NCBI GenBank assembly: GCA_947173495.1
Contig: CAMWFQ010000005.1
Span: 62,001 to 126,000 of the forward strand
Direction of reading: 5' to 3'
Source: an uncultured Lachnospiraceae bacterium
GTDB taxonomy: Bacteria; Bacillota; Clostridia; Lachnospirales; Lachnospiraceae
DNA length: 64,000 nucleotides
This document shows, piece by piece, positions 28,255 through 39,379 of this stretch; the stretch's first letter is position 1, and the number at the start of each line of letters is the position of its first letter. The notes under the pieces were generated by a model. It was given only the letters and a program-made list of their open reading frames with translations. It was not told where the DNA came from and did no database searches. The position numbers were made by a program, and so were the translations under genes.

Positions 28255-30162
28255 ATGAGAAAACTGGCACTGAGAGATGAAATACTGATGCAGGTGGAGA
28301 AGCCTGCCCGCTATATTGGCGGTGAAGTAAATGCCGTTATGAAGGACCTTTCCGAAGTGGAAGTCCGCTTTGCAATGTGTTTTCCGGATGTATATGAAAT
28401 TGGCATGTCTCATCTGGGAATCCAGATCATTTATGATATGCTGAATCAGTTTAAGGATGTGTGGTGCGAGAGGGTGTATTCTCCCTGGGTGGATCTGGAC
28501 GCCATTATGCGCAGGGAGAAGATCCCTCTGTTTGCGCTGGAATCTCAGGATCCGGTGAAAGAATTTGATTTCCTGGGGATTACCGTCCAGTATGAAATGT
28601 GCTACACCAATATCCTGCAGATACTGGATCTTGCAGGGATTCCCCTTCTGGCATCGGAGAGAGGAGAGGAGGATCCCATTGTCATTGGCGGAGGGCCCTG
28701 TACCTATAACCCGGAGCCGTTCTGCGATTTTTTTGATTTGTTTTATATCGGAGAGGGAGAAACACAGTACCGGAATCTGCTCGATCTGTATAAAGCGTGC
28801 AGAGATCAGAAAGAAAGCCGCAGCATCTTTCTGGAAAAGGCCGCCCGTATTCCCGGTATGTATGTGCCCTCTCTTTATCAGGTGACCTACAAAGAGGATG
28901 GTACCGTTTGTAAAAGGATTCCCTTAAAGGAGGATATTCCGCTCAGGATCAAAAAGGAGCTGGTCAGGGATATGACAAACACCTTCTATCCTCAAAAGCC
29001 TGTGGTTCCCTTTATCAAAGTAACCCAGGACAGGGTGGTGCTTGAGATTCAGCGGGGATGTATCAGAGGATGCCGATTCTGCCAGGCAGGACAGCTGTAC
29101 CGCCCGGTGCGGGAGCGCGATGTGGAGATGCTGAAGGAATATGGTGTGAAAATGCTGGAAAATACAGGACATGAGGAGATCTCCTTAAGTTCCTTAAGTT
29201 CCAGCGACTATTCCGCGCTTCCGCAGCTGCTGGACTTTCTTATGGATCACTGCAGAGAGAAGAAGATCAATATTTCCCTTCCCTCCCTCCGTATCGATGC
29301 CTTTGCGCTGGATGTGATGAATAAGGTGCAGGATGTGAAAAAAAGCAGCCTTACCTTTGCGCCGGAAGCCGGAAGCCAGCGTCTGAGAAATGTAATCAAC
29401 AAAGGACTGACAGAGGAAATGATTCTGGAAGGAGCGCGTCTTGCCTTTGAGGGAGGATGGACCAGAGTAAAGCTTTATTTTATGCTGGGGCTTCCTGCTG
29501 AGGAGGAAGAGGATATTGCAGGGATTGCAGAGCTGTGTAACAAAATTGCAGCTGTGTTTTATGAGACGGTTCCCAAACAGAATCGTTCCGGCAGAGTTCA
29601 GATTGTGGCAAGCACCTCTTTCTTTGTCCCCAAACCATTTACCCCTTTTCAATGGGCATCACAGTGTACAAAGGAAGAATTTCTTGATAAGGCTTATCTG
29701 ACCAGAAAGGCTGTTTCACAACAGCTTAATCAGCGCAGTATAAAATATAACTGGCATGAGGCGGATGCAAGCGTGATGGAAGGGATTTTTGCCAGAGGGG
29801 ACCGGCGCCTGAACAAAGTGATACAAAAGGCCTATGAAATGGGATGTATGTATGACGCCTGGAGTGAATATTACAAAAATGAGGTATGGATCAGGGCATT
29901 CGAGGAATGCGGGATTGATCCGGACTTTTATACGGTAAGGACCAGAGAGGATGATGAGATTTTTCCCTGGGATTTTATTGACTGCGGAGTAAGCAGGGAA
30001 TTTCTTCTCCGGGAATGGCATAAGGCCCAAAGACAGGAGGTCACGCCTAACTGTAAGGTTCAGTGCAGCGGCTGCGGGGCAGCCGGATATCGGACCGGTG
30101 TATGCATGCAGGACCGCAGTGCGAGGCGGGAAGAGGAGGTACGCTGTGAAAGTCAGGATTAA
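28255..30162 (+). CDS. TIGR03960-like B12-binding radical SAM protein
   Basis: ARYIGGEVNAV..., IQRGCIRGCRFCQAG (CxxxCxxC), APEAGSQRLRNVINKG. Confidence 0.92.
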   Translation: MRKLALRDEILMQVEKPARYIGGEVNAVMKDLSEVEVRFAMCFPDVYEIGMSHLGIQIIYDMLNQFKDVWCERVYSPWVDLDAIMRREKIPLFALESQDPVKEFDFLGITVQYEMCYTNILQILDLAGIPLLASERGEEDPIVIGGGPCTYNPEPFCDFFDLFYIGEGETQYRNLLDLYKACRDQKESRSIFLEKAARIPGMYVPSLYQVTYKEDGTVCKRIPLKEDIPLRIKKELVRDMTNTFYPQKPVVPFIKVTQDRVVLEIQRGCIRGCRFCQAGQLYRPVRERDVEMLKEYGVKMLENTGHEEISLSSLSSSDYSALPQLLDFLMDHCREKKINISLPSLRIDAFALDVMNKVQDVKKSSLTFAPEAGSQRLRNVINKGLTEEMILEGARLAFEGGWTRVKLYFMLGLPAEEEEDIAGIAELCNKIAAVFYETVPKQNRSGRVQIVASTSFFVPKPFTPFQWASQCTKEEFLDKAYLTRKAVSQQLNQRSIKYNWHEADASVMEGIFARGDRRLNKVIQKAYEMGCMYDAWSEYYKNEVWIRAFEECGIDPDFYTVRTREDDEIFPWDFIDCGVSREFLLREWHKAQRQEVTPNCKVQCSGCGAAGYRTGVCMQDRSARREEEVRCESQD

Positions 30163-30841
30163 GTTTTCCAAATATGGTGCTTTGAAGTTTATCGGACATC
30201 TGGATGTGATGCGTTATTTTCAGAAGGCGATCCGGCGCAGTGGAATTGACATTGCCTATTCGGAGGGATTCAGTCCGCATCAGATCATGTCCTTTGCCGC
30301 GCCCCTGTCTGTGGGACATACCAGTGAAGGAGAATATTTTGATATAGAGGTCATTCATTTTACAGACGAGGCGGATTTTAAGGAAAGGCTGTCTTCGGTT
30401 ATGGTAGAGGGAATTGATATTCTGAAGGTTCAGCTTCTTCCGGAGGACGAGAAAAACGCCATGGCGGAAGTGGCGGCAGCTTCTTATCTGGTGTCTTTCA
30501 GAAAAGAAGAGGATCTTCCCGAAGGGTGGCAGAAAAAACTGATGGATTTTTATGCCGGAGAAAATATACCGGTGAAAAAGAAGACGAAAAAAAGTGAAAA
30601 AGAGATTAATCTGAAGGAAAGTATCTATGATCTTCAGATCCGGGAAGAAAAGAAGATTTACATGCTTTTGAATGCCAGCAGCGGCGGGAATATCAAGCCG
30701 GCTTTTGTGCTGGAGTGCTTTTTTAAAACGTTGGAGTATGATCTGCCTGAATATGCGCTTGTGATTCACAGAATGGAAACCTTCAAAGATATTGGAACGA
30801 ACGGGATAAGAAAGCTGGTGCCGCTGATATGGGAAAAGTAA
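30146..30841 (+). CDS. TIGR03936-like radical SAM-associated protein (DUF2344)
   Basis: VKVRIKFSKYGALKFIGHLDVMRYFQKAIRRSGIDIAYSEGFSPH; GTG start with SD agaggagg. Confidence 0.88.
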   Translation: MKVRIKFSKYGALKFIGHLDVMRYFQKAIRRSGIDIAYSEGFSPHQIMSFAAPLSVGHTSEGEYFDIEVIHFTDEADFKERLSSVMVEGIDILKVQLLPEDEKNAMAEVAAASYLVSFRKEEDLPEGWQKKLMDFYAGENIPVKKKTKKSEKEINLKESIYDLQIREEKKIYMLLNASSGGNIKPAFVLECFFKTLEYDLPEYALVIHRMETFKDIGTNGIRKLVPLIWEK

Positions 30842-32019
30842 TTATTACAGAGCAAAATGACAGGGTCCTGCTATTTCTCATGGACGAATCCGGGCAGCCG
30901 CAGATGATTCAGGCTGCCTTTTGTGAGGAAGGGGAAAACATAGGAAGCATTTATATTGGCCGGGTGACAGAGGTGGCGGCAGGAATTCAGGCTGCTTTTG
31001 TGAGTATCAGCAGCAATGGAAAGGTATTTTTGCCTTTCAGTGAGTGTACCGGCCCATTTCTGACCAATCGGAGCTTTGATGGAAAGCTCAGGCAGGGAGA
31101 CGAGCTGCTGGTTCAGGTTACCAGTAAAGCGCTCAAATCCAAGCTTCCACAGGCATCGGCAAGGCTTTCTCTGACAGGGAAGTATTGTGTCTGCAAAATG
31201 GGAGGACATGATATCGCCTGCTCGGGAAAGCTGGATAAAAATACGGCGGGCAGGATCAGAAAGGCTATAAAAGAAAGAGAAATCACCGGCCGGAAGAATT
31301 ACAGTTTTATCATCAGAACCAATGCCGGTACCCTGGAAGACCTTCTGCCTCTCTTTGAGGAGATGGAAAAGTTTATTTCAATTTTTGAAGAGATACAGAA
31401 TAAATATGCATCACGCATCTACCATACCTGTCTTTACCGTTCAGAACCGGAATGGGCTGAAACGTTAAAGGGAATCCCGCAGGAAGATTATAGTGAAATC
31501 CTGACAGACAGCAGAAATATCTATGACCATTTGCGTACGGTTTCGGGGAGCAATATCAGATTTTACCAGGATCCTCAGATTTCGCTGAAGGCGTTGTACA
31601 GCCTGGAGACCCATTTGAAACGGGCGCTGGATCAAAAGGTGTGGCTTCCTTCGGGAGGGTATCTTGTGATCGAACCTACAGAGGCTATGGTGGTGATCGA
31701 CGTAAACTCCGGAAAAGCCAGCGGTGGAAAGGGAGCGGAAAAGAAGAAGCTGTATCTGCAGACCAATCTGGAAGCTTCCCGGGAGATTGCAAGGCAGCTC
31801 AGGCTGAGAAATGATTCGGGAATGATTATGGTGGATTTTATCAATCTGGAAAGCGGGCAGGAAGAGCAGATTCTGATGAAGGCTCTGGCGGAGGAGTTAC
31901 AGAAGGATAAGGTCAAAACAAGACTGGTGGATATGACGCCTCTGGGAATCGTGGAGATTACAAGGAAAAAGGTAAGCAGACCTCTGAGGGACTTTTTTGC
32001 CAGGAATTTATCATTTTAA
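30829..32019 (+). CDS. rng: Ribonuclease G/E family protein
   Basis: GSIYIGRVTEVAAGIQAAFVSI, VVIDVNSGK, IMVDFINLES, LVDMTPLGIVEITRKK. Confidence 0.9.
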   Translation: MGKVIITEQNDRVLLFLMDESGQPQMIQAAFCEEGENIGSIYIGRVTEVAAGIQAAFVSISSNGKVFLPFSECTGPFLTNRSFDGKLRQGDELLVQVTSKALKSKLPQASARLSLTGKYCVCKMGGHDIACSGKLDKNTAGRIRKAIKEREITGRKNYSFIIRTNAGTLEDLLPLFEEMEKFISIFEEIQNKYASRIYHTCLYRSEPEWAETLKGIPQEDYSEILTDSRNIYDHLRTVSGSNIRFYQDPQISLKALYSLETHLKRALDQKVWLPSGGYLVIEPTEAMVVIDVNSGKASGGKGAEKKKLYLQTNLEASREIARQLRLRNDSGMIMVDFINLESGQEEQILMKALAEELQKDKVKTRLVDMTPLGIVEITRKKVSRPLRDFFARNLSF

Positions 32020-32152
32020 ATCAGCAGGTATAAAAATAAAAAAAAATTTATAAAGTTAAACAAATCTTAAAAAAAGATTGAAAAATGCATAGTGTTAATG
32101 ATATAATATCAGATAAACGTGCAGGCACAGGAAAGGAAACAGATTTATATTT

Positions 32153-32692
32153 ATGCAGCAATATACAAGAGAAGCCGCAATCAGCCGGCTGCTGGAAGGC
32201 TACCGTGCCTACTACAATATATCGACGTTCGAAGAAGAACAGAAGCCGCTCACAGCTATCTGTGAGTTTTTTGAACATGGAGAGAAATATGTGCTCTCTA
32301 AGGCCGCGAATCTGTGGTCTGCAGACTGTGAAGAATTCGTTTATTTATTTGATATGGAGCATCTATCACGGGAAGAATTTGAAAAGTGCCGGGACTTTGC
32401 CCACGAGGATGGGATGAAGCGGGCGCATATCGGACCGGGCCATATGTACACTTACATTACCCCTGTTTTTATCTGCGATACCTGTGATGAGGATGCAAGG
32501 CGGGCACTGAAAAAGTGCCGCATTTACAAAAGTTTTCGATTTTCTCTGCACGGTTGGATGGACTTCCATACTGCTGTGCTGGAGGTTTCTGATAATAACC
32601 GGATCACCACCAACAGCAGCGGAAGATGTGTGGAGAAAGTTTTGAAAAATGTTTTATTTAAAACCAAAAAGAAAAGGAGAAGATTTTTATGA
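32153..32692 (+). CDS. Hypothetical protein (179 aa), translationally overlapped with cstA
   Basis: Intact ORF; 4-nt ATGA overlap with cstA start. Confidence 0.7.
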   Translation: MQQYTREAAISRLLEGYRAYYNISTFEEEQKPLTAICEFFEHGEKYVLSKAANLWSADCEEFVYLFDMEHLSREEFEKCRDFAHEDGMKRAHIGPGHMYTYITPVFICDTCDEDARRALKKCRIYKSFRFSLHGWMDFHTAVLEVSDNNRITTNSSGRCVEKVLKNVLFKTKKKRRRFL

Positions 32693-34404
32693 ACACATTA
32701 GTATTGGTTCTCGTCTCAGTGGCAATCCTTGTCTGCGGTTACATTTTTTACGGCGGATGGCTTTGCAGACAGTGGGGCGTAGGCGAGGGCAAGGAAGAAA
32801 CGCCTGCCCATACAATGGAAGATGGTGTTGACTATGTTCCTGCAAAAGCGCCTGTCCTTATGGGACACCATTTCTCATCCATCGCGGGTGCAGGCCCGAT
32901 TACTGGTCCGATCAACGCCGCATTATTCGGCTGGGTGCCGGTATGTCTCTGGATCCTGATAGGCGGGATTTTCTTTGGCGGCGTACATGACTTTGGAGCC
33001 CTGATCGCATCCATTCGCCATAAAGGACAGTCCATTGGCGAGGTTATCTCCGCCAATATGAGCAAGAGAGCAAAAAGACTGTTTCTGATTTTTGCGTATC
33101 TGACGCTGCTTCTGGTGGTGGCTGCATTTGCTTCTATCGTTGCCAGTACCTTCGGCGCAAAATATGATGAGGCAGGAGCTCTGGATATGGCTGCAAGCGC
33201 ATCCAATGCATCCGTTGCCATGGTATCCCTTTTGTTTATTCTGATCGCGATTGTATTTGGTTTCTGTGTATACCGCAGAAATATGCCCATGAGCATCTCC
33301 ACAGTTCTGGGGATTGTAGCCATCGTTATTATTATGGCCATTGGCATGAATTTCCATCCGCTTTATCTCTCTACCAATACATGGATGATCATTGTGGGCG
33401 TTTATATTGCCATTGCGTCTGTAGCTCCCGTATGGATTCTGCTGCAGCCCCGCGACTACTTAAGCTCTTTCCTGCTTTATGCAATGCTTGCAGTAGCGGT
33501 GATTGGCGTAGTTGGCGCACATCCCACTATTGATCCCGAGCTGTTCCCTGCCTTTACAGGTTTTGCTGTAGATAATGGAAACGGTGTGCAGTATATGTTC
33601 CCTATCCTGTTTACAACAGTTGCCTGCGGAGCGATTTCCGGTTTCCATTCGCTGGTTTCCTCCGGTACAACCTCAAAACAGCTGGATAAGGAATCCGATG
33701 CAAAGCCAATTGCATACGGCGGCATGCTCCTGGAGTGTGTTCTGGCGATCCTGACTGTCTGCGCGATTGCCTACGCAAGAGCAACCGGACATACAGCCGG
33801 CGCTACCGATATTTTTGCAGGCGGAATTGCCGCCATGGTGGCAGCGATCCCGGGACTGGCCGGACTTGAAAATGTCCTGTATACCCTTCTGGTACTTACA
33901 TATTCCGCATTCTGTCTGACATCCCTGGATACGGCAACACGTCTTGCGCGTTTCATGTTCCAGGAATTCTGGCTTGAGCCGGGACAGACAGTAGCGGACG
34001 TAAAGGAAGGACATAAAAAGCTTCTGGTGAATCCTTATTTTGCAACAGCGATTACCGTAGTGATCGGTATTTTGCTTGGTATGACAGGCTATGCAAAGAT
34101 CTGGGGCCTGTTTGGATCAGCAAATCAGCTGCTGGCAGGACTTGGACTTCTTGCCGTTGCCGCATGGCTTGCCAATATCGGCAAGAACAATAAGATGTTC
34201 CTGTTCCCTATGGCATTTATGATGGTTGTAACCATTAGTTCACTTGTTATTACCGTTATCAATCAGGCCGGCATCATTTCTGCAGGCGGAGCCGACTGGG
34301 GCCCTTATGCACAGGTTGTTCTGGCGGTTCTTCTGATCATCCTGGCGATTCTTCTTGTAATTGAAGGCGTCCAGACTCTGTTTGGAAAGAAGAAAACGGC
34401 GTAA
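32689..34404 (+). CDS. cstA: Carbon starvation CstA family transporter
   Basis: GHHFSSIAGAGPITGPINAALFGWVP, FGGVHDFGALIASIRHKGQSIGEVI; multi-TM. Confidence 0.93.
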   Translation: MNTLVLVLVSVAILVCGYIFYGGWLCRQWGVGEGKEETPAHTMEDGVDYVPAKAPVLMGHHFSSIAGAGPITGPINAALFGWVPVCLWILIGGIFFGGVHDFGALIASIRHKGQSIGEVISANMSKRAKRLFLIFAYLTLLLVVAAFASIVASTFGAKYDEAGALDMAASASNASVAMVSLLFILIAIVFGFCVYRRNMPMSISTVLGIVAIVIIMAIGMNFHPLYLSTNTWMIIVGVYIAIASVAPVWILLQPRDYLSSFLLYAMLAVAVIGVVGAHPTIDPELFPAFTGFAVDNGNGVQYMFPILFTTVACGAISGFHSLVSSGTTSKQLDKESDAKPIAYGGMLLECVLAILTVCAIAYARATGHTAGATDIFAGGIAAMVAAIPGLAGLENVLYTLLVLTYSAFCLTSLDTATRLARFMFQEFWLEPGQTVADVKEGHKKLLVNPYFATAITVVIGILLGMTGYAKIWGLFGSANQLLAGLGLLAVAAWLANIGKNNKMFLFPMAFMMVVTISSLVITVINQAGIISAGGADWGPYAQVVLAVLLIILAILLVIEGVQTLFGKKKTA

Positions 34405-34435
34405 GAAAAAGTGTAATTTTATAAAATGAATCAGA

Positions 34436-34464
34436 CCCCTGCGGAGAAATCTGCAGGGGTTTTA
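34436..34464 (+). terminator. Intrinsic terminator after cstA
   Basis: cccctgcggagaaatctgcaggggtttta. Confidence 0.8.
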
Positions 34465-34600
34465 TAAGAGTTACTTTTCAATGGTTGGCCATTAGTCCAC
34501 ACCGGGAGAAGGAATATTCCAACGTTACGTTCTTGACTGGAGATAAAAAAGTGAAATTCTTAGTTTCCCTTGCAATCTTGGCAAGTGCAACTTAAAATAC

Positions 34601-34629
34601 TTGACAGAATGCATGTTTCATGCTATAGT
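34601..34629 (+). promoter_or_regulatory. Sigma-A type promoter for rplU cluster
   Basis: TTGACA (34601-34606), 17-nt spacer, TATAGT (34624-34629). Confidence 0.75.
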
Positions 34630-34636
34630 TTATGAG

Positions 34637-34725
34637 TATGCCGCATAACGAGGCAGAAGTGTGCTCTTTTACAGGAGCCCGCCGTAGTTAGCGAGTAAAA
34701 TCAGTTCGTCTGATTAGTATAGGAG
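34637..34725 (+). ncRNA. Putative L21 leader (ribosomal protein autoregulatory leader)
   Basis: Position between promoter and rplU; tatgccgcataacgaggcagaagtgtgctcttttacaggagcccgccgtagttagcgag is typical of Firmicute L21 leaders; not checked by covariance model. Confidence 0.6.
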
Positions 34726-34732
34726 GTGCCAT

Positions 34733-35038
34733 ATGTACGCAATCATTGCAACAGGTGGAAAACAGTATAAGGTTTCCGAAGGTGATGAGATCAAGGTTGA
34801 AAAGCTTGATGTTGAGCCCGGAGCATCTGTAACATTTGACCAGGTAGTCGCAGTCAGCGATAATGAGCTTAAGGTTGCCGGAGATGTAAAGAACGCCAGC
34901 GTAACTGCTACTGTTATGGAACAGGGCAGATACCGCAAGGTTATCGTTTACAAGTACAAGAGAAAATCCGGTTATCATAAGAAAAATGGTCATAGACAAG
35001 CATACACAAAGGTTAAGATTGAAAAGATTAACGCTTAA
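34733..35038 (+). CDS. rplU: 50S ribosomal protein L21
   Basis: [25 protein letters not shown]...[15 protein letters not shown]. Confidence 0.97.
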   Translation: MYAIIATGGKQYKVSEGDEIKVEKLDVEPGASVTFDQVVAVSDNELKVAGDVKNASVTATVMEQGRYRKVIVYKYKRKSGYHKKNGHRQAYTKVKIEKINA

Positions 35039-35044
35039 AACAGT

Positions 35045-35374
35045 ATGACTTCTGTTACGATTACAAAATCAAAAAAGGGAGAATATAAGAGAGTGACCTG
35101 TGAAGGCCATGCAGGTTATGCAGACGCAGGAAATGATATTGTCTGCAGCGCTGTTTCCATGCTGGTTATTAATACTTTTAACTCGATTGAAAGGCTGACG
35201 GATACGAAGCTGACAGTGTCCAGCGATGAAAAGCGCGGATGGATCGACTGTCGGTTTGCTGAAGGTCTGGATGCAGGTGGCAGGCTTCTTCTTGACTCCA
35301 TGGTACTGGGACTTGAAAATGTTATATCCGAGTACGGTAAGAAATATTTAAAACTCAAATTCAGGGAGGTGTAA
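35045..35374 (+). CDS. prp: Ribosomal-processing cysteine protease Prp
   Basis: GHAGYADAGNDIVCSAVSML between rplU and rpmA. Confidence 0.92.
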   Translation: MTSVTITKSKKGEYKRVTCEGHAGYADAGNDIVCSAVSMLVINTFNSIERLTDTKLTVSSDEKRGWIDCRFAEGLDAGGRLLLDSMVLGLENVISEYGKKYLKLKFREV

Positions 35375-35377
35375 AAC

Positions 35378-35662
35378 ATGTTAAAGCTGAACCTTCAATT
35401 TTTTGCTCATAAAAAGGGCGTTGGTTCCACCAAGAACGGAAGAGATTCCGAAGCGAAAAGACTTGGTGCAAAAAGAGCCGATGGCCAGTTTGTAAAGGCA
35501 GGGAATATTTTGTACAAACAGCGCGGAACGAAGATTCATCCCGGCGTCAATGTAGGACGGGGCGGTGACGATACATTGTTCGCACTGGTCGACGGAGTAC
35601 TGAGATTCGAAAGAAAGGGAAGAGATAAGAAACAGGCTTCCGTATATCCTGTAGAAAAATAG
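35378..35662 (+). CDS. rpmA: 50S ribosomal protein L27 with cleavable N-terminus
   Basis: [30 protein letters not shown]. Confidence 0.97.
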   Translation: MLKLNLQFFAHKKGVGSTKNGRDSEAKRLGAKRADGQFVKAGNILYKQRGTKIHPGVNVGRGGDDTLFALVDGVLRFERKGRDKKQASVYPVEK

Positions 35663-35674
35663 TACGATCTGACG

Positions 35675-37043
<1,369 letters not shown>

Positions 37044-37069
37044 AGACAAGAAAGATCTTAAGGAGAACA

Positions 37070-37363
37070 ATGATGACAAGTAAACAGCGGGCATACTTAA
37101 AAGGGCTGGCGATGAAGACAGAATCCGTCTTTCAGATAGGTAAATCCGGGCTTACGCCTGAAGTGACAGAGGCTGTAAGGGAGAGCTTTCATACCAGGGA
37201 ACTGGTAAAGATTACCGTTCTGAAAAACTGTATGGAGGATCCGGGACAGGTTGCCTCTTTTATTGCAGACAGAACAGGATCTGAAGTGGTACAGGTGATC
37301 GGACGGAAAATCGTATTATATAAGGAAAGCAAAGATCATAAAAAAATTGAGCTCCCCTCATAA
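37070..37363 (+). CDS. yhbY: YhbY family ribosome assembly RNA-binding protein
   Basis: MTSKQRAYLKGLAMKTESVFQIGKSGLTPEV. Confidence 0.93.
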   Translation: MMTSKQRAYLKGLAMKTESVFQIGKSGLTPEVTEAVRESFHTRELVKITVLKNCMEDPGQVASFIADRTGSEVVQVIGRKIVLYKESKDHKKIELPS

Positions 37364-37375
37364 AAGGAAGATTAT

Positions 37376-37999
37376 ATGAAAAAAAAAGTAGGCATTATGG
37401 GCGGAACCTTTAATCCGATTCACAACGGACATCTGCTTCTGGCGGAAAACGCGCGCGAGGCATATGAGCTGGACGAGGTTCTTTTTATGCCCAGCGGATG
37501 TTCTTATATGAAGGATTCCTCTTCGGTGCTGGATAAGAGGATGCGAGCTGATATGGTATCCCTGGCGCTGGAGGGAAATCCCTGCTTTCGGCTATCTCTG
37601 ATGGAGATCGAAAGAGAAGGGAATACCTACACAAGTGATACACTCATGGAGCTGAAGGCGTTATATCCGGAAAATCAGTATTATTTTCTGATAGGAGCTG
37701 ACAATCTGGTTCGTATCGAACATTGGAGAAGGCCGGATGTGATTTTGCAGAATTGTATCATTATTGCAGCTCTCAGGGGAAATGAAACCGCAAAAAGTCT
37801 GCAGGGCGCCATCGACCAACTGGTCAGACATTATCAGGCGGATATCAGAATGCTGCCGGCAAGATATATTGATCTGTCGTCTTCAGAAATCAGAGAGAGG
37901 CTTTACAGCGAAAAATCCGTGCGTTATATGCTTCCGGAAAAGGTGTTGGAATATATCCGGGAAAAAAATTTATATCGGAAGGGCTCCAGGACGGTTTAG
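37376..37999 (+). CDS. nadD: Nicotinate-nucleotide adenylyltransferase
   Basis: VGIMGGTFNPIHNGHLLLAENAREAYELDEVLFMPSG, LSSSEIRER. Confidence 0.95.
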   Translation: MKKKVGIMGGTFNPIHNGHLLLAENAREAYELDEVLFMPSGCSYMKDSSSVLDKRMRADMVSLALEGNPCFRLSLMEIEREGNTYTSDTLMELKALYPENQYYFLIGADNLVRIEHWRRPDVILQNCIIIAALRGNETAKSLQGAIDQLVRHYQADIRMLPARYIDLSSSEIRERLYSEKSVRYMLPEKVLEYIREKNLYRKGSRTV

Positions 38000-38013
38000 A
38001 AAAGAGGTAAACG

Positions 38014-38604
38014 GTGAAAAATGTTGATGTAAGAAAAATTCGAAAAAAAATGGAAAAATCGCTTGATTCCAAGCGGTTTGAACATACGCTGGGAGTTGCT
38101 TACACAGCGTCTGCACTGGCAATGTGCCATCAGGCTGACATCGAAAAGGCCCAGATTGCCGGACTTCTTCACGATTGTGCCAAGTGTATGAGCAATGAAA
38201 AGAAGACAGATATCTGCGAAAAGCATCAAATACCTGTTACAGATATCGAAAAGCATAATCCCTTTTTACTTCATGCCAAGGTGGGACGCTATCTGGCACA
38301 AAAGCAATTTCATATTCATGATGAAGATATTTTAAACGCAATTATGAACCATACCACCGGACGACCGGAAATGTCCCGGCTTGAAAAAATCATTTATATT
38401 GCAGATTATATTGAGCCGGGCAGAAAGCAGGCTCCAGGCTTAAGTAAAGTGCGCAGACTTGCGTTTCAGGATCTGGACAGGGCGCTTCTGAAAATACTGA
38501 AGGATACTTTGGACTATCTTCAAAGTATTGACAGCCCCATCGATCCGATGACGCAGAAAACTTATGATTTCTATATCCGCGAAGCGGGAAAAGTCATTCA
38601 TTAG
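38014..38604 (+). CDS. yqeK: HD domain protein YqeK
   Basis: RFEHTLGVAYTASALA, AGLLHDCAK, IIYIADYIEPGR. Confidence 0.93.
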   Translation: MKNVDVRKIRKKMEKSLDSKRFEHTLGVAYTASALAMCHQADIEKAQIAGLLHDCAKCMSNEKKTDICEKHQIPVTDIEKHNPFLLHAKVGRYLAQKQFHIHDEDILNAIMNHTTGRPEMSRLEKIIYIADYIEPGRKQAPGLSKVRRLAFQDLDRALLKILKDTLDYLQSIDSPIDPMTQKTYDFYIREAGKVIH

Positions 38605-38617
38605 AAGGAGAAAGCAA

Positions 38618-38977
38618 ATGGCAGATCTAAGTCATATCAGAGAAATGGCAAAAGTCGCTATTTCAGCACTGGAAGAAAAAAAAGCAGACGATATCAGAGT
38701 GATCGATATCAGTCAGGTTTCCGTGATTGCCGATTATTTTATAATTGCAAACGGAAACAATCGCAATCAGATACAGACACTTTCGGATACGGTAGAGGAA
38801 GCTTTGGGCAGGGCCGGATATCCTATGAAACAAAAAGAAGGATATTCCAATGCGAATTGGGTTCTGTTGGATTTTGGGGATGTAATCATCCATATTTTTG
38901 ATAAGGAAAACAGGCTCTTTTATGATCTGGAAAGAATCTGGAGAGATGGCAAAACCATTAAAAAAGAAGAATTATAA
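38618..38977 (+). CDS. rsfS: Ribosome silencing factor RsfS
   Basis: IRVIDISQVSVIADYFIIANGNNRNQIQTLSD, GYSNANWVLLDFGDVIIHIFD. Confidence 0.95.
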   Translation: MADLSHIREMAKVAISALEEKKADDIRVIDISQVSVIADYFIIANGNNRNQIQTLSDTVEEALGRAGYPMKQKEGYSNANWVLLDFGDVIIHIFDKENRLFYDLERIWRDGKTIKKEEL

Positions 38978-38988
38978 GAATGTTTGAC

Positions 38989-39062
38989 TGCGCAGGGACG
39001 CAAAAAATCCTGTTTACGCGGATGCGCCCTGCGCGGAAAGCAGAGAAACCTCTCTACTCGAT
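38989..39062 (-). repeat. Dispersed hairpin repeat copy 8 (degenerate)
   Basis: tgcgcagggacgcaaaaaatcctgtttacgcggatgcgccctgcgcgg then agcagagaaacctctctactcgat. Confidence 0.75.
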
Positions 39063-39278
39063 TTCCCTGGTCTGTTCGGTACCGCCGGCATACATATAAA
39101 AAGAAAGCAGATAAAGTCCGCTGATGCCTACCAGGGCATATACGATTCTGGCGATCCATGACATATTGCCAAAGATAAAAGATACAAGGTCAAAGGAAAA
39201 GAAACCAATCAATCCCCAGTTGACCGCACCTATGATAGCGACTGTAAGTGCAATACAGTCAAGGTATTTATGATTCAT
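39054..39278 (-). CDS. DUF378-like small membrane protein
   Basis: MNHKYLDCIALTVAIIGAVNWGLIGFFSFDLVSFIFG...RIVYALVGISGLYLL. Confidence 0.85.
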   Translation of the reverse strand: MNHKYLDCIALTVAIIGAVNWGLIGFFSFDLVSFIFGNMSWIARIVYALVGISGLYLLSFYMYAGGTEQTREIE

Positions 39279-39379
39279 TTGAAACACCTCCCTGAAATCA
39301 TCTTGAGGCTGTTCAGCCATCAATCTTATTTTCCCCTTCAGGTTAAGATTTATAGCAATAAAATTTTTCCAGCAAATTT

